From Gemmatimonadota bacterium (GTDB taxonomy: Bacteria; Gemmatimonadota; Gemmatimonadetes; Longimicrobiales; RSA9): a stretch of 38,122 bases of DNA. Shown here one piece after another: positions 8,870-18,100 of this stretch. Position numbers and translations under genes: made by a program. Numbering within the stretch: the first letter of the stretch is position 1; the number at the start of each line of letters is the position of its first letter. The notes under the pieces were generated by a model. It had not been told where the DNA came from. It ran no database searches and worked only from the letters and a program-made list of their open reading frames with translations. The stretch covers positions 3,879 to 42,000 of the forward strand of contig JAHWKI010000004.1 of assembly GCA_019347975.1 (NCBI GenBank). The letters run 5' to 3'.

Positions 8870-9684
8870 GGCTCGCCCTCCGCCGGCACCGCCGGCTCGG
8901 AGGCGAGCTCGTCCATGCGGCGCTTGCGGAGCCCGACCACTCCCAGGATCGCCAGGACGGCGGCGCCCACCGCGCCGAAGAAGGAGCTGCCGGCCAGGCG
9001 GGCGCTCGGGAGCTCCGGCTCACGGGGCAGCCCGTACACGTGGGGATCATCCACCAGCAGGAAGAAGGCGTTCAGGCCGCCCAGCGGCCCGTCGGGGTCG
9101 GCACCGTACAGGTAGGCGTCCTCCTGCCCGTCGGCGTGGAGCTGCCGCACCCGCCCGCGCGCCCGTTCCCGCAGCTCCGCCACGGTCCCGAACTGGATGG
9201 AGTCGGTGGGGCACGCCTTGGAGCACGCGGGCTCGAGCCCTTCGCTGATGCGGTCGTAGCACAGCGTGCACTTCTGCGCGGTGCCCGCCACCGGGTTCAC
9301 GTCGATGACGCCGAATGGGCACGCGGCGATGCACGCCCGACAGCCGTTGCACACGTCCGACTGGATGACCACCGTGTCGAACTCCGTCCGTATGATCGCG
9401 CCGGTGGGGCAGACCTCGAGACAGCCGGCCTGGACGCAGTGCTTGCAGACGTCGCTCATCATGAGCCACCGCCCGTCGTAGGGCTGGTCGAACTGCTCGA
9501 TGAACGCGACGTGGCGCCAGTGGATTCCGTCGAGCTTCGCCGTGTTGTCGTAGCTCAGGCCGGTGAGCTGGGGGGCGCCGCCGTCGCGCGCCGGGAGCTG
9601 GTTCCAGCTCTTGCAGGCGACTTCGCACGCCTTGCACCCGATGCAGATCGTGGTGTCGGTGAAGAACCCCATCGCTTCCGCCAT
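8866..9684 (-). CDS. fdhB: Formate dehydrogenase iron-sulfur subunit (4Fe-4S dicluster, C-terminal TM helix)
   Basis: CIGCKACEVACKSWNQ, CKHCVQAGCLEVCPTGAI, CNGCRACIAACPFGVIDV, CTLCYDRISEGLEPACSKACPTDSI; C-terminal TM SSFFGAVGAAVLAILGVVGLRKRR. Confidence 0.94.
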   Translation of the reverse strand: MAEAMGFFTDTTICIGCKACEVACKSWNQLPARDGGAPQLTGLSYDNTAKLDGIHWRHVAFIEQFDQPYDGRWLMMSDVCKHCVQAGCLEVCPTGAIIRTEFDTVVIQSDVCNGCRACIAACPFGVIDVNPVAGTAQKCTLCYDRISEGLEPACSKACPTDSIQFGTVAELRERARGRVRQLHADGQEDAYLYGADPDGPLGGLNAFFLLVDDPHVYGLPREPELPSARLAGSSFFGAVGAAVLAILGVVGLRKRRMDELASEPAVPAEGEP

Positions 9685-9718
9685 GCCCGTCCGTCCCCCT
9701 GCGTCCTGTTTGTTCCTC

Positions 9719-9834
9719 GCGTCTAGGCGTCTAGGCGTCTAGGCGTTTAGGCGTTTAGGCGTCACGCCCCAACGCCCTAACGCCCTAACGCCCCAACGCC
9801 CCAACGCCCCAACGCCCTAACGCCCTAACGCCCC
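9719..9834. repeat. Two octamer tandem arrays in opposite orientation: (GCGTYTAG)x5 at 9719-9758 and (AACGCCCY)x8 at 9771-9834; G-run-rich on the minus (mRNA-sense) strand
   Basis: Direct reading. Minus strand 9842->9767 contains 10 runs of >=3 G separated mostly by 4-5 nt loops (CGTT/CGTTA). Confidence 0.93.
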
Positions 9835-9850
9835 AGCCGCCCAGCCGCCA

Positions 9851-12800
9851 TCACGCCTTCTCCACCTCGCAGACGAATGCCTTCCCCTCATGAATCGACA
9901 CGTTCGGATCGCCCACCAGCGCGGTGAGGGTGTTGACGACATCGCCCCGCACCAGCCCCATCCACCCCCAGTGCCACGGCATCCCCACGTGGTGGATGCG
10001 ACGGCCGTCGATCATCATCGCGCCGATCCGGTCCGTCACCAGCGCCCTGGCCCGGATGCTCCCCCGCGGCGTGCTGATCCGCACCATGTCCAGGCTGTCG
10101 ATCCCCTTCTCCGCGGCCAGCTCCGTGCCCAGCTCGATGAACAGCTCCGGCTGGAGCTCGCTGAGCCACGGCAGCCACCGGCTCATCGCGCCGGCCAGGT
10201 AGTGCTCCGTCAGCCGGTAGGTCGTGATCACGTGCGGGTAGCGCGGGTCTCCCACGCTCGCCAGCGCGTTGTCCGCCTCCCCCCGCCGCCAGAACTTGAA
10301 TACCGGGCTGCTCTGCTGCCCGGCGTAGATGGGGTTCCGTACGGGCGACTCCGCCGGCTCGTAGTGCGTCGGCAGCGGCCCGTCGGCCAGGCCCTTGGCC
10401 ACGTAGAGCCATCCCTTCCCGTCGCTCATCATGATGAACGGGTCGGTCCCGGACAGGGCGTCGAGGCCGATCCCGCCGGGATCGGCGGCGGCGCCCGGCG
10501 CCTTGGTGAGGGCGAAGTCCGGGACGTCGTAGCCGACCCAGCGACCCTCGCTCTCGTCCCACCACACCCACCGCTTCCGCTCGCTCCACGGCCGGCCCGA
10601 CGGGTCGGCGGAGGCGCGGTTGTAGAGGACGCGCCGGTTCGCGGGCCAGGCCCACCCCCACCCCAGGTGCGCGCCCGGGACGCCCGGCGGGTCGGGGCTC
10701 CGGTTGGCCGTGAGGTTCTCGTGAGGCGAAGGGTAGCAGCCGCAGTAGATCCAGGACGCGCAGGTGGTGGAGCCGTCGGCCGCCAGCTCGGCGAAGCCGG
10801 TGAGGTGCCGGTCCGGAGCGCCGGTGTGGTAGCCGTTGATCTCCCGCAGCATCTTCTCCGCGCTCGGCTCCCCCGGCGGGCTGATGGGCTCGTCGGGGTC
10901 GAAGTCCCAGGTCAGGTTGCGGATCCCCTGGTCGCGGGGGAGGAGGCTGTCGGCGTACATGGCCTTGAGCCGCTTCGCCAGCTGGTGGTAGAACCAGGTG
11001 TCGGTCCGACAGTCCCCCGGCGGGTCCTTGGCCTTGTAGTGCCACTGCAGCATGCGCTGCGTGTTGGTGAAGCTTCCGTCGTACTCGGCGATCTGGGTGG
11101 ACGGGAAGAAGAAGACCTCCGTCTCGATGTCCTCCGCGCCCACCTCCCCCGACTCCACCTCCGGCGCGGCGTACCAGTACGTGGCCGTCTCCGTCAGCCA
11201 GTTGTCCTTCACGACGAGCCACTTCAGCTTCCGCAGCCCTTCCCGCTCCACCGTCGCGTTCAGCGACGTGGCGGGGTTCTGGCCCACGCAGAACATCCCC
11301 TCGACCTTGCCGTCCGCCATGGCCGAGAACGTGGCCATGTGGGAATGGTCGCCCAGGATCTTCGGGTGCCAGTCCCAGCCGAAGTCGTTCTCCGGCGTGG
11401 CGGCATCCCCGTACATGGACTTCAGGTAGGAGACCAGGAACTTGGGCTTGTTGGCCCAGTACCCGGACGCGGGGGTCTCCTCCGCCAGGTAGCTCCGGAG
11501 CGTTTCGTGCGGCTTCCGCACCGAGGGCGCGGACATGTAGCCGTGGATGGAGTGATAGAGCGTGGGCACGTCCGTGGAGCCCTGGATCGCCGCGTGGCCC
11601 CGGAGCGCCATGATCCCGCCGCCCGGCCGGCCGAAGTTGCCCAGCAGGAGCTGGAGCAGCGCGCAGCAGCCGATGGTCTGCACGCCGTTCGTGTGCTGCG
11701 TCCACGCCACCGCGTACGCGAACGCCGTGGTGCGGTCCGGACCCGAGTTCTCGAGGATGGCGTCGGCCACCGCGAGGAACTTCTCCCGCGGGCAGCCGGT
11801 CACCCGCTCCACCATCTCGGGCGTGTAGCGGGAGAAGTGGCGCTTCACCAGCTGGAAGACGGTGCGGGGGTGCTCCAGCGTCGGGTCCGTCATGGGGGCG
11901 GGCGGCCGGCCGGCACGCAGCATGGCCTCGAAGCCGCCATCGGAATCAACCTCCCCGGACATGATGGTCTCGGCGGGCCGGCCCACGGAGTAGTCCGGGC
12001 TCTCGCTCCGGCCCGCGTACTGCCAGCTCCGGTCATCGTACTCGCCCAGGAACGCATCGTAGTCCCACACGCCCTCGTCCCGGTACTCCATCAGCCCGGA
12101 GAATACGCCGTCCAGGTCCTCCGTGTCCTCGAACTCCTCGCCGATGAGCGTGGCGGCGTTGGTGTAGGTCGCGACGTACTCACGGAAGAACGGCTCGCGG
12201 TTCCACCGGTCGCTCGCGAGGACGTGGTTGATGAGCCCGCCCAGGAACGCGATGTCGCTCCCCGCCCGGATCGGTGCGTGGATGTCGCACGTGGCGCTGG
12301 TGCGGGTGAAGCGCGGGTCCACGTGGATGAGCGTCGCGCCGTTCATCTTCGCCCGCATGGGCCACCGGTAGGCCACGGGATGGCACTCGGCCATGTTGGA
12401 GCCCATGACGACGAAGCAGTCGCTGTGCTCCAGATTGCGCGGGTAGGTGGTGGCGGCTCCGCGCCCGAGACGTGACCCCAGACCGGGGACGCTAGCGCTG
12501 TGTCATATGCGGGCCTGGTTCTCGATGGGCACCACCCCCATCCCCCGCATCAGCTTCTGCGCGATGTGGTTGAACTCGTTGTCCAGTGTGGCCCCGCCCA
12601 GCGCGAAGACCGACGTCGTGCACATGGCCCGCTTCCCGTCCGGCAGCATCTCGATGAACGTGTCGTCCCGGGTCTCGCCGAACAGCTCGGCGACGCGGTC
12701 CATGGCCCGCTCCAGGTCCCACTCCTCCCACTCCCTCGCCCCGGGCTCCCGGTGCAGCACCTTCGTCGGCCGGTTCGGGTTGTAGTGCAGCTGGTAGATC

Positions 12801-13078
12801 GCCGCGCCCTTCGGGCAGAGCGTCCCGGCATTGTGGGGGCTGCGTGGGTCACCCTCGATGTTCACGATCTCGCCGTCCTTCACGTGGATCAGCGTCGCGC
12901 ACCCCACGGAGCAGAACGGACAGATGCTGGGCACCGTCGTCGTGTCCCGGATCCGCAGCTCCTGCGCACGCGCCCGCGCCGGCCCCAGGTTGGCGCCGAG
13001 ACCGACCAGCCCGCCCAGCGCGGTGGCCGTGCCCGCACCCGTCGACACCCGCAGGAACTCCCGTCGCGTAACGCTCAT
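9851..13078 (-). CDS. fdhA: Formate dehydrogenase catalytic subunit, TAT-exported selenoprotein (Sec at codon 192, UGA at 12503-12505)
   Basis: ORFs 12503..13213(-) and 9851..12406(-) are in one frame (3228 nt = 1076 codons incl. stop), separated only by one TGA. Translation across it: ...MGVVPIENQARI-U-HSASVPGLGSRLGRGAATTYPRNLEHSDCFVVMGSNMAECHPVAYRWPMRAK, matching the FdnG/FdoG pattern NQARx-U-H......GRGA..N...; TAT motif TRREFLRV at the N-terminus; 4Fe-4S CPFCSVGC. Confidence 0.95.
12466..12505 (-). promoter_or_regulatory. Bacterial SECIS-like element directly after the Sec UGA
   Basis: UGA-CACAGCGCUAGCGUCCCC-GGUCU-GGGG: GGUCU apical loop (12484-12480) closed by CCCC (12488-12485)/GGGG (12479-12476), 18 nt after UGA, the same spacing and loop as recalled for E. 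coli fdhF SECIS. Confidence 0.88.
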
Positions 13079-13266
13079 CCGGGCCTCCGGAAAAGAAACG
13101 GGCGGCCGCCATGGGAATGGCGCCGCCCCGTCGCGCACGGCCGCCCGCCGCTGCGGGTGAGGCCGGTCTGTTGTCCGAATTGATTCCACCAGTAATGGCG
13201 AGCGGGCGGCCACGCAAGCTCCGCGCGCGACGCCGCCTCGGCGTCGGAGAACGAGTCGACTTCCTT

Positions 13267-14412
13267 CTACCTCACCGTCTCGCTCGCCTCCACGACCGCC
13301 CTCTCACTCCGCACCACACGATGCAGCCACGCCAGCCACGCCCCGAAGAGCACCATCGCCATCCCCTGGTGGATCACGCCGAGGCTCACCGGGACCAGCA
13401 GCAGGAGCGTCACGATCCCCAGCGCGTACTGGGCGGCCGCCAGCCCGGTGAGCGCGACCGCGTACCGGCGAGAGGACCGGTCCCGTACCCGTCGTACGAC
13501 GAGCGCGGAGAAGCCGGCCACGGCCAGGAGCAGGAGGGTGCCGAGCACTCTGTGCACCCACTGCACGGCCACGGGATTGGCGACGAAGTTCTCCAGGAAT
13601 CCATCCAGGTAGAGCAGCTCGCCGGGGACCAGGCGCCCGCCCATGAGCGGGAACGTCGGGTAGTACTTCCCCGCCTTGAGGCCGGCCACGAAGGCGCCCC
13701 ATACGATCTGCGTGGCGAGCAGGGCACCGACGAGGCCCAGGCCATGGAGGAGGACGCGCCGCTCGCGGGCCTCGAGGACCGGCGCGCCCGCGCCGGGGGT
13801 CAGGTCCCGGATCAGCCATAGCGCCCAGCCGAAGATGAGGAAGGCCAGGGAGAGGTGGGCGGCCAGTCGGTAGTGGCTGACGCTGGGCCGGTCGACCAGG
13901 CCGCTGGCGACCATGAGCCAGCCCAGGACGCCCTGCATGGCGCCGAGGCCGAAGAGGAGGAGGACGCGGCGGAGGAGAGGGCGGTCGAACCAGCCCCGTG
14001 CCCAGAAGAAGAGGAAGGGCACCAGGAAGACGAGGCCGATGCCGCGGGCGAGGAGCCGGTGGAGGTACTCCCAGAAGAAGATGGACTGGAACTCGGCCAG
14101 CGTCATCCCCTGCCGGAGGCGCTGGTACTCGGGGAACCGGCGATAGGCGTCGAACGCCTCCTGCCACTGCGCCTCGCCCAGCGGCGGGATCACGCCCATG
14201 ACCGGGTTCCACTCGACGATCGAGAGCCCCGACAGCGTTAGCCGGGTGATCCCGCCCACCACCATGACGCCGAAGGTCATGGCGGCGATGCTCCACAGCC
14301 AGAGCCGGATGGGGCGGCGCCGCTCCTCCGGGATCTCCGCCCGCCACCGGGCCGCCCCCTTCTCCGCGACGGCCGTCGCCGAGGGCTCCGCCACCCCGCC
14401 CGCGACCTGCAT
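13267..14412 (-). CDS. ctaA: Heme A synthase (CtaA/COX15 family)
   Basis: GVMVVGGITRLTLSGLSIVEWNPVMGVIPPL...FWEYLHRLLARGIG...VSHYRLAAHLSLAF...QWVHRVLGTLLL...VIHQGMAMVLF (conserved His motifs). Confidence 0.93.
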   Translation of the reverse strand: MQVAGGVAEPSATAVAEKGAARWRAEIPEERRRPIRLWLWSIAAMTFGVMVVGGITRLTLSGLSIVEWNPVMGVIPPLGEAQWQEAFDAYRRFPEYQRLRQGMTLAEFQSIFFWEYLHRLLARGIGLVFLVPFLFFWARGWFDRPLLRRVLLLFGLGAMQGVLGWLMVASGLVDRPSVSHYRLAAHLSLAFLIFGWALWLIRDLTPGAGAPVLEARERRVLLHGLGLVGALLATQIVWGAFVAGLKAGKYYPTFPLMGGRLVPGELLYLDGFLENFVANPVAVQWVHRVLGTLLLLAVAGFSALVVRRVRDRSSRRYAVALTGLAAAQYALGIVTLLLLVPVSLGVIHQGMAMVLFGAWLAWLHRVVRSERAVVEASETVR

Positions 14413-14417
14413 GATCG

Positions 14418-15509
14418 TTACTCCGCTGGTGTATCGCTGGGGTTGGGATCGAACGCCGCGAGCAGGTCGGAGAGCTCCGGGGTCTCGTCGAGCAGGGGCA
14501 GCGGATCGACCGGGTCGGTGGCGAGGAACGCGTCGACGACGGCCGGATCGAACTTCTGCCCCTTCTGCTCCGCGATCCAGGAGACGGCCTCTTCGACGGT
14601 CCACGCCTTCTTGTAGGGCCGGTCGTGGATGAGCGCGTCGAAGACGTCCGCGAGGGCGGCGATCCGTCCAGGCAGGGGGATCTCCTCGCCCGCCAGCCCC
14701 GGCGTGTAGCCGGTGCCGTCCCAGTTCTCGTGGTGATAGAGCGCGATCTCCTCCGCCACCTGCAGGACCCGGGTCTCGCTGCCGCTGAGGATGGCTGCGC
14801 CGAGCGTCGTGTGCGTCTTGAGGACGTCCCATTCCTCGAGGGTCAGCTCGCCCGGCTTGAGGAGGATGGCATCCGGGATGCCGATCTTGCCGAGGTCGTG
14901 CAGAGGCGCCGCGCGACGGATCAGCCGGACCTCGTCATCGGGCAGGCCGAGGCGAGCCGCGATGGCGGCGGAGGTCCGCCCGACGCGGTGGGTGTGAGCG
15001 GCCCGGCCGTAATCCCGCAGCTCGGCGGCCATGGCGAGGCGATCGGCGACGGCGAGCTGCGTCACCCGGACCTGCTCGGTCCGCTCCCGGACCCGCTCCT
15101 CGAGGCTGCGATTCAGGTCCCGCGCGTCCAGCAGGTTCTTCACCCGGAGCACCACCTCGACGCGGTCGAAGGGCTTCGCGATGAAATCCTTCGCGCCTTC
15201 CGTGAGCGCCCGCTGCTTCGATTCCGGGGCCAGGTCACCGGAGATCACGAGGATCGGGAAATATTCCGACGGGCCGATCCGGTGCCTCACCTGGCGCATC
15301 ACGCCGAAGCCATCGAGGTGGGGCATCTGCAGGTCGAGGAGGAGGATGTCCGGGGCGAACTCGTTCATCTGCGAGAGCGCACGCCGGGAATCCTGGACGG
15401 CCCGGACCTGCGTGAACCCGGCGTCGGCCAGGATACGCTGGAGGACGCGGAGGTTCGGCTCCTCGTCCTCGACGATCAGCACCCGGTGGTCCGTCAATTG
15501 GTTGGTCAT
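14418..15509 (-). CDS. Response regulator with HD-GYP-type output domain
   Basis: REC ILLLDLQMPHLDGFGVMRQV; HD-GYP AAPLHDLGKIGIPDAILLKPGELTLEEW...YHHENWDGTGYTPGLAGEEIPLPGRIAALADVFDAL (GYP replaced by GYT). Confidence 0.9.
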   Translation of the reverse strand: MTNQLTDHRVLIVEDEEPNLRVLQRILADAGFTQVRAVQDSRRALSQMNEFAPDILLLDLQMPHLDGFGVMRQVRHRIGPSEYFPILVISGDLAPESKQRALTEGAKDFIAKPFDRVEVVLRVKNLLDARDLNRSLEERVRERTEQVRVTQLAVADRLAMAAELRDYGRAAHTHRVGRTSAAIAARLGLPDDEVRLIRRAAPLHDLGKIGIPDAILLKPGELTLEEWDVLKTHTTLGAAILSGSETRVLQVAEEIALYHHENWDGTGYTPGLAGEEIPLPGRIAALADVFDALIHDRPYKKAWTVEEAVSWIAEQKGQKFDPAVVDAFLATDPVDPLPLLDETPELSDLLAAFDPNPSDTPAE

Positions 15510-17425
15510 TCGGTTCCTCCGAGTGAGTCTTCGGCGTGGTTGGCGGTGCTCCCCGTGAGCACCTCATCGATACGGGCGATCAGCTCGCGCTGCCCGAACG
15601 GCTTGGCGATGAGGTTCCTGCGGACCTCCGCGTCAAGCTGCCGGGCGAGAGCGTCGTCGCTATACCCGGACATGAAGAGCGTCCTTGTGATCCCATGCTT
15701 CTCCCGGAGGGCCCGTGCCGTGCCGGGGCCGTTGCCCCGCGGCATGATGACGTCGAGGAGCACCAGGTCCACCGCGCCCCCGGCCTCGTCGGCCCGACGG
15801 AGGGCCGCTTCACCGTCCTGCGCCTCGAGAACGGTGAAGCCGGCGTTCCGCAGCGCCCGCGCCGTCACGGTGCGGATCGCCTCGTCATCTTCGACCACCA
15901 GGATCGTGGCCGACCGCCCGGCGCCGCCCTCGGCCGAGGCGGACGGAGCGGCCCCGGAGCCATGCGGGCCCTCTCCGAGCGGGAGATAGATCCGTACACG
16001 GGTCCCTTTTCCGAGGTCGGACTCGACCCTGATCCGGCCACCGGCCTCGGCGACGATGCCGTGGACGATGCTCAGACCCAGGCCGGTGCCGCGCCCCGCC
16101 TCCTTCGTGGTGAAGAACGGCTCCAGGACCCGGTCCAGCACCGCGGGAGGCATGCCGCTGCCGGTGTCGGCCACCTCGAGCAGGACCCATGCGCCGTCGC
16201 CGCCGAAGGGGTCCTGAACCCGCGCGCCGCGAATCGACACCGTGCCGCCTCCGGGCATCGCGTCACGGGCGTTCAACACCAGGTTCATCAGGACCTGCTC
16301 GAGCTGCCCCCGATCGGCGTAGACCGGCAGGTCCGGTGCGACGTCCACCTCGAAAGCCAGATCCTCGCCGACGATCCGCCGCAGCATCCTCTCCACCCCG
16401 ACGATCACCTCACCCAGGTCCAGGTGCTCGGGATCCACCACCTGCTTGCGGCTCAGGGCCAGCAGCTGGCGCGTCAGGGTGGTGCCCCGATCGGCCGCCA
16501 GCCGGATCTCCGCCGCATCGCTCCGGAGCGTACCCTCTTCAGGCAGATCGTCGAGGAGGAAATCGGCGTAGCCACTGATCGCCGTCAGGATGTTGTTGAA
16601 GTCGTGGGCCACGCCGCCGGCCAGCCGCCCGACGGTCTCCATCTTCTGCGCCTGCCGGCGCTGCTCCTCCAGCTCCGGGCGGTGGCTCACGTCGATGGCG
16701 ATCACCACCGCTCCCGCCACCGCCGAGGAGGGAGCGCGGATCGGGGCCGCGGAGACCTCCAGCTCGATGGCCCCCGAGTCCACCTCCCGACCCAGTCGCT
16801 GGTTATGGATCGATTCGCCGTTCAACGCCCGCTCGATGATCCGTCGGAAGGCCGGGAGCTCCGGAGCGTCCCGCGCGGACCCGTCCTCCGGGCTGCCGAG
16901 GAGCGCGTTTGCCGCGCGGTTCCGGATCCGCGGCCGACCCTCGTGGTCGACCATGACGATCGCGGTCGGCGAGGCGTCGAGCAGCGCCCGGAGCAGCTCA
17001 TCCCGCTCGCTCAGCGCCCGTGTCTCCTCCCGCTGCTCGCGACGGGAGGCTCCCGCCCGCAGCGCGCGCTCCAGTGCCGGCACCAGCCGCGCCAGATTGC
17101 CCCTGACCACGAGATCGTCGGCGCCCGCCTGCAGCGCGGTCACGGCGGCTTCCTCACCGATCGGCTCCGAGATGATGATGAACGGCACGTCGCTGTCGTG
17201 CTCCCGCACCACCGCCAGCGCTTCCGACGCGCCGAATGCCGGGAGCTCGTAGTCCGACAGGACGACGTCCCGGTCCTCCGTCTCCAGCGCCTGCCGCGCC
17301 TCGGATAGCGTCTCCACACGCCGCACGACCGGCTCGTAGCCGCCGGCGCGGAGCTCCCGCAGCACGAGGAGGGCATCCTCTTCGGAGTCCTCGATGAGGA
17401 GCACGCGCAGCCGCCCGGAGGTCAA
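15506..17425 (-). CDS. Hybrid sensor histidine kinase (REC-PAS-HisKA-HATPase-REC)
   Basis: N-terminal REC VLLIEDSEEDALLVLREL; GGVAHDFNNILTAISGYADFLL; N-box LMNLVLNARDAMPGGG; C-terminal REC ILVVEDDEAIRTVTARALRNAGF...LVLLDVIMPRGNG. Confidence 0.92.
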   Translation of the reverse strand: MTSGRLRVLLIEDSEEDALLVLRELRAGGYEPVVRRVETLSEARQALETEDRDVVLSDYELPAFGASEALAVVREHDSDVPFIIISEPIGEEAAVTALQAGADDLVVRGNLARLVPALERALRAGASRREQREETRALSERDELLRALLDASPTAIVMVDHEGRPRIRNRAANALLGSPEDGSARDAPELPAFRRIIERALNGESIHNQRLGREVDSGAIELEVSAAPIRAPSSAVAGAVVIAIDVSHRPELEEQRRQAQKMETVGRLAGGVAHDFNNILTAISGYADFLLDDLPEEGTLRSDAAEIRLAADRGTTLTRQLLALSRKQVVDPEHLDLGEVIVGVERMLRRIVGEDLAFEVDVAPDLPVYADRGQLEQVLMNLVLNARDAMPGGGTVSIRGARVQDPFGGDGAWVLLEVADTGSGMPPAVLDRVLEPFFTTKEAGRGTGLGLSIVHGIVAEAGGRIRVESDLGKGTRVRIYLPLGEGPHGSGAAPSASAEGGAGRSATILVVEDDEAIRTVTARALRNAGFTVLEAQDGEAALRRADEAGGAVDLVLLDVIMPRGNGPGTARALREKHGITRTLFMSGYSDDALARQLDAEVRRNLIAKPFGQRELIARIDEVLTGSTANHAEDSLGGTE

Positions 17426-17889
17426 TGCGGCTCCTCTCGCGACTGCTGGAGGTCCAGATACAGGAAGCGCGTCTTCAGCTGGTTCCAGATCCTCAGCATC
17501 AGCTCGAGCTCGTCGAACGGCTTGTTCACGAAGTCGCGCGCGCCCAGCGCCAGGGCCTTCAGCCGCACATCCCGCGCGGTCTCCGATGTGACGACGACGA
17601 TCGGGAAATATGTGTCCCGGGGGACCACTTCTTTCAGCTCACGCAGCACCTGGAAGCCGTGGAGCTGGGGCATGTTGAGGTCCAGCAGCAGCAGGTCCGG
17701 TTGGACCGCCCTGTACAGACTGGCGGCCTCACGCGCATCGGTGCTCGCCGTCACGTTCCGGTAAACACCTCGCATGAGCATGCGCTGGATGATAGCCAGG
17801 TTCGCCGGCTCGTCATCGATCACCAGGATCCGCGCCCCCTGCAGCCTCACCTTCTGCGGGTCTTCCGGAGGCCATGCGACCGCTGCCAC
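17422..17889 (-). CDS. Single-domain response regulator (REC); start uncertain
   Basis: ILVIDDEPANLAIIQRMLMRGVYRNVTASTDAREAASLYRAVQPDLLLLDLNMPQLHGFQVLREL...NKPFDELELMLRIWNQL; GTG at 17889 chosen, ORF track start is 18033. Confidence 0.8.
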   Translation of the reverse strand: MAAVAWPPEDPQKVRLQGARILVIDDEPANLAIIQRMLMRGVYRNVTASTDAREAASLYRAVQPDLLLLDLNMPQLHGFQVLRELKEVVPRDTYFPIVVVTSETARDVRLKALALGARDFVNKPFDELELMLRIWNQLKTRFLYLDLQQSREEPH

Positions 17890-18100
17890 TACCGTCTCGC
17901 GAGGCGGATGAAGTCCTCCGGGTGCAAGGTTGCAGTGGACGAAAATGATATGAATCCGCCGGAGAGGTTGCAAACACGGGGCCCGATCCGGAGAAGGTGG
18001 GGACCGGCCGCACGTTCTCCGTTCACAGGCCACCCTCGGCCGAAGAGGGCGCGGCGCGGGCTCACCGTCGAGGCGACCCGCGATCGCGAGGTGGGTTCGA

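Noticed and set aside
9719-9842. CRISPR array
   Set aside because: Repeat units are 8 nt with no spacers; no cas genes nearby.
9890-12475. 861-aa plus-strand ORF
   Set aside because: Antisense shadow of fdhA; composition biased to R/V/H/G with no recognisable motif.
9851-13078. fdhA as a pseudogene or frameshift
   Set aside because: Only one TGA interrupts the frame, it falls at the known Sec position and is followed by a SECIS-like hairpin; no other disruption seen.
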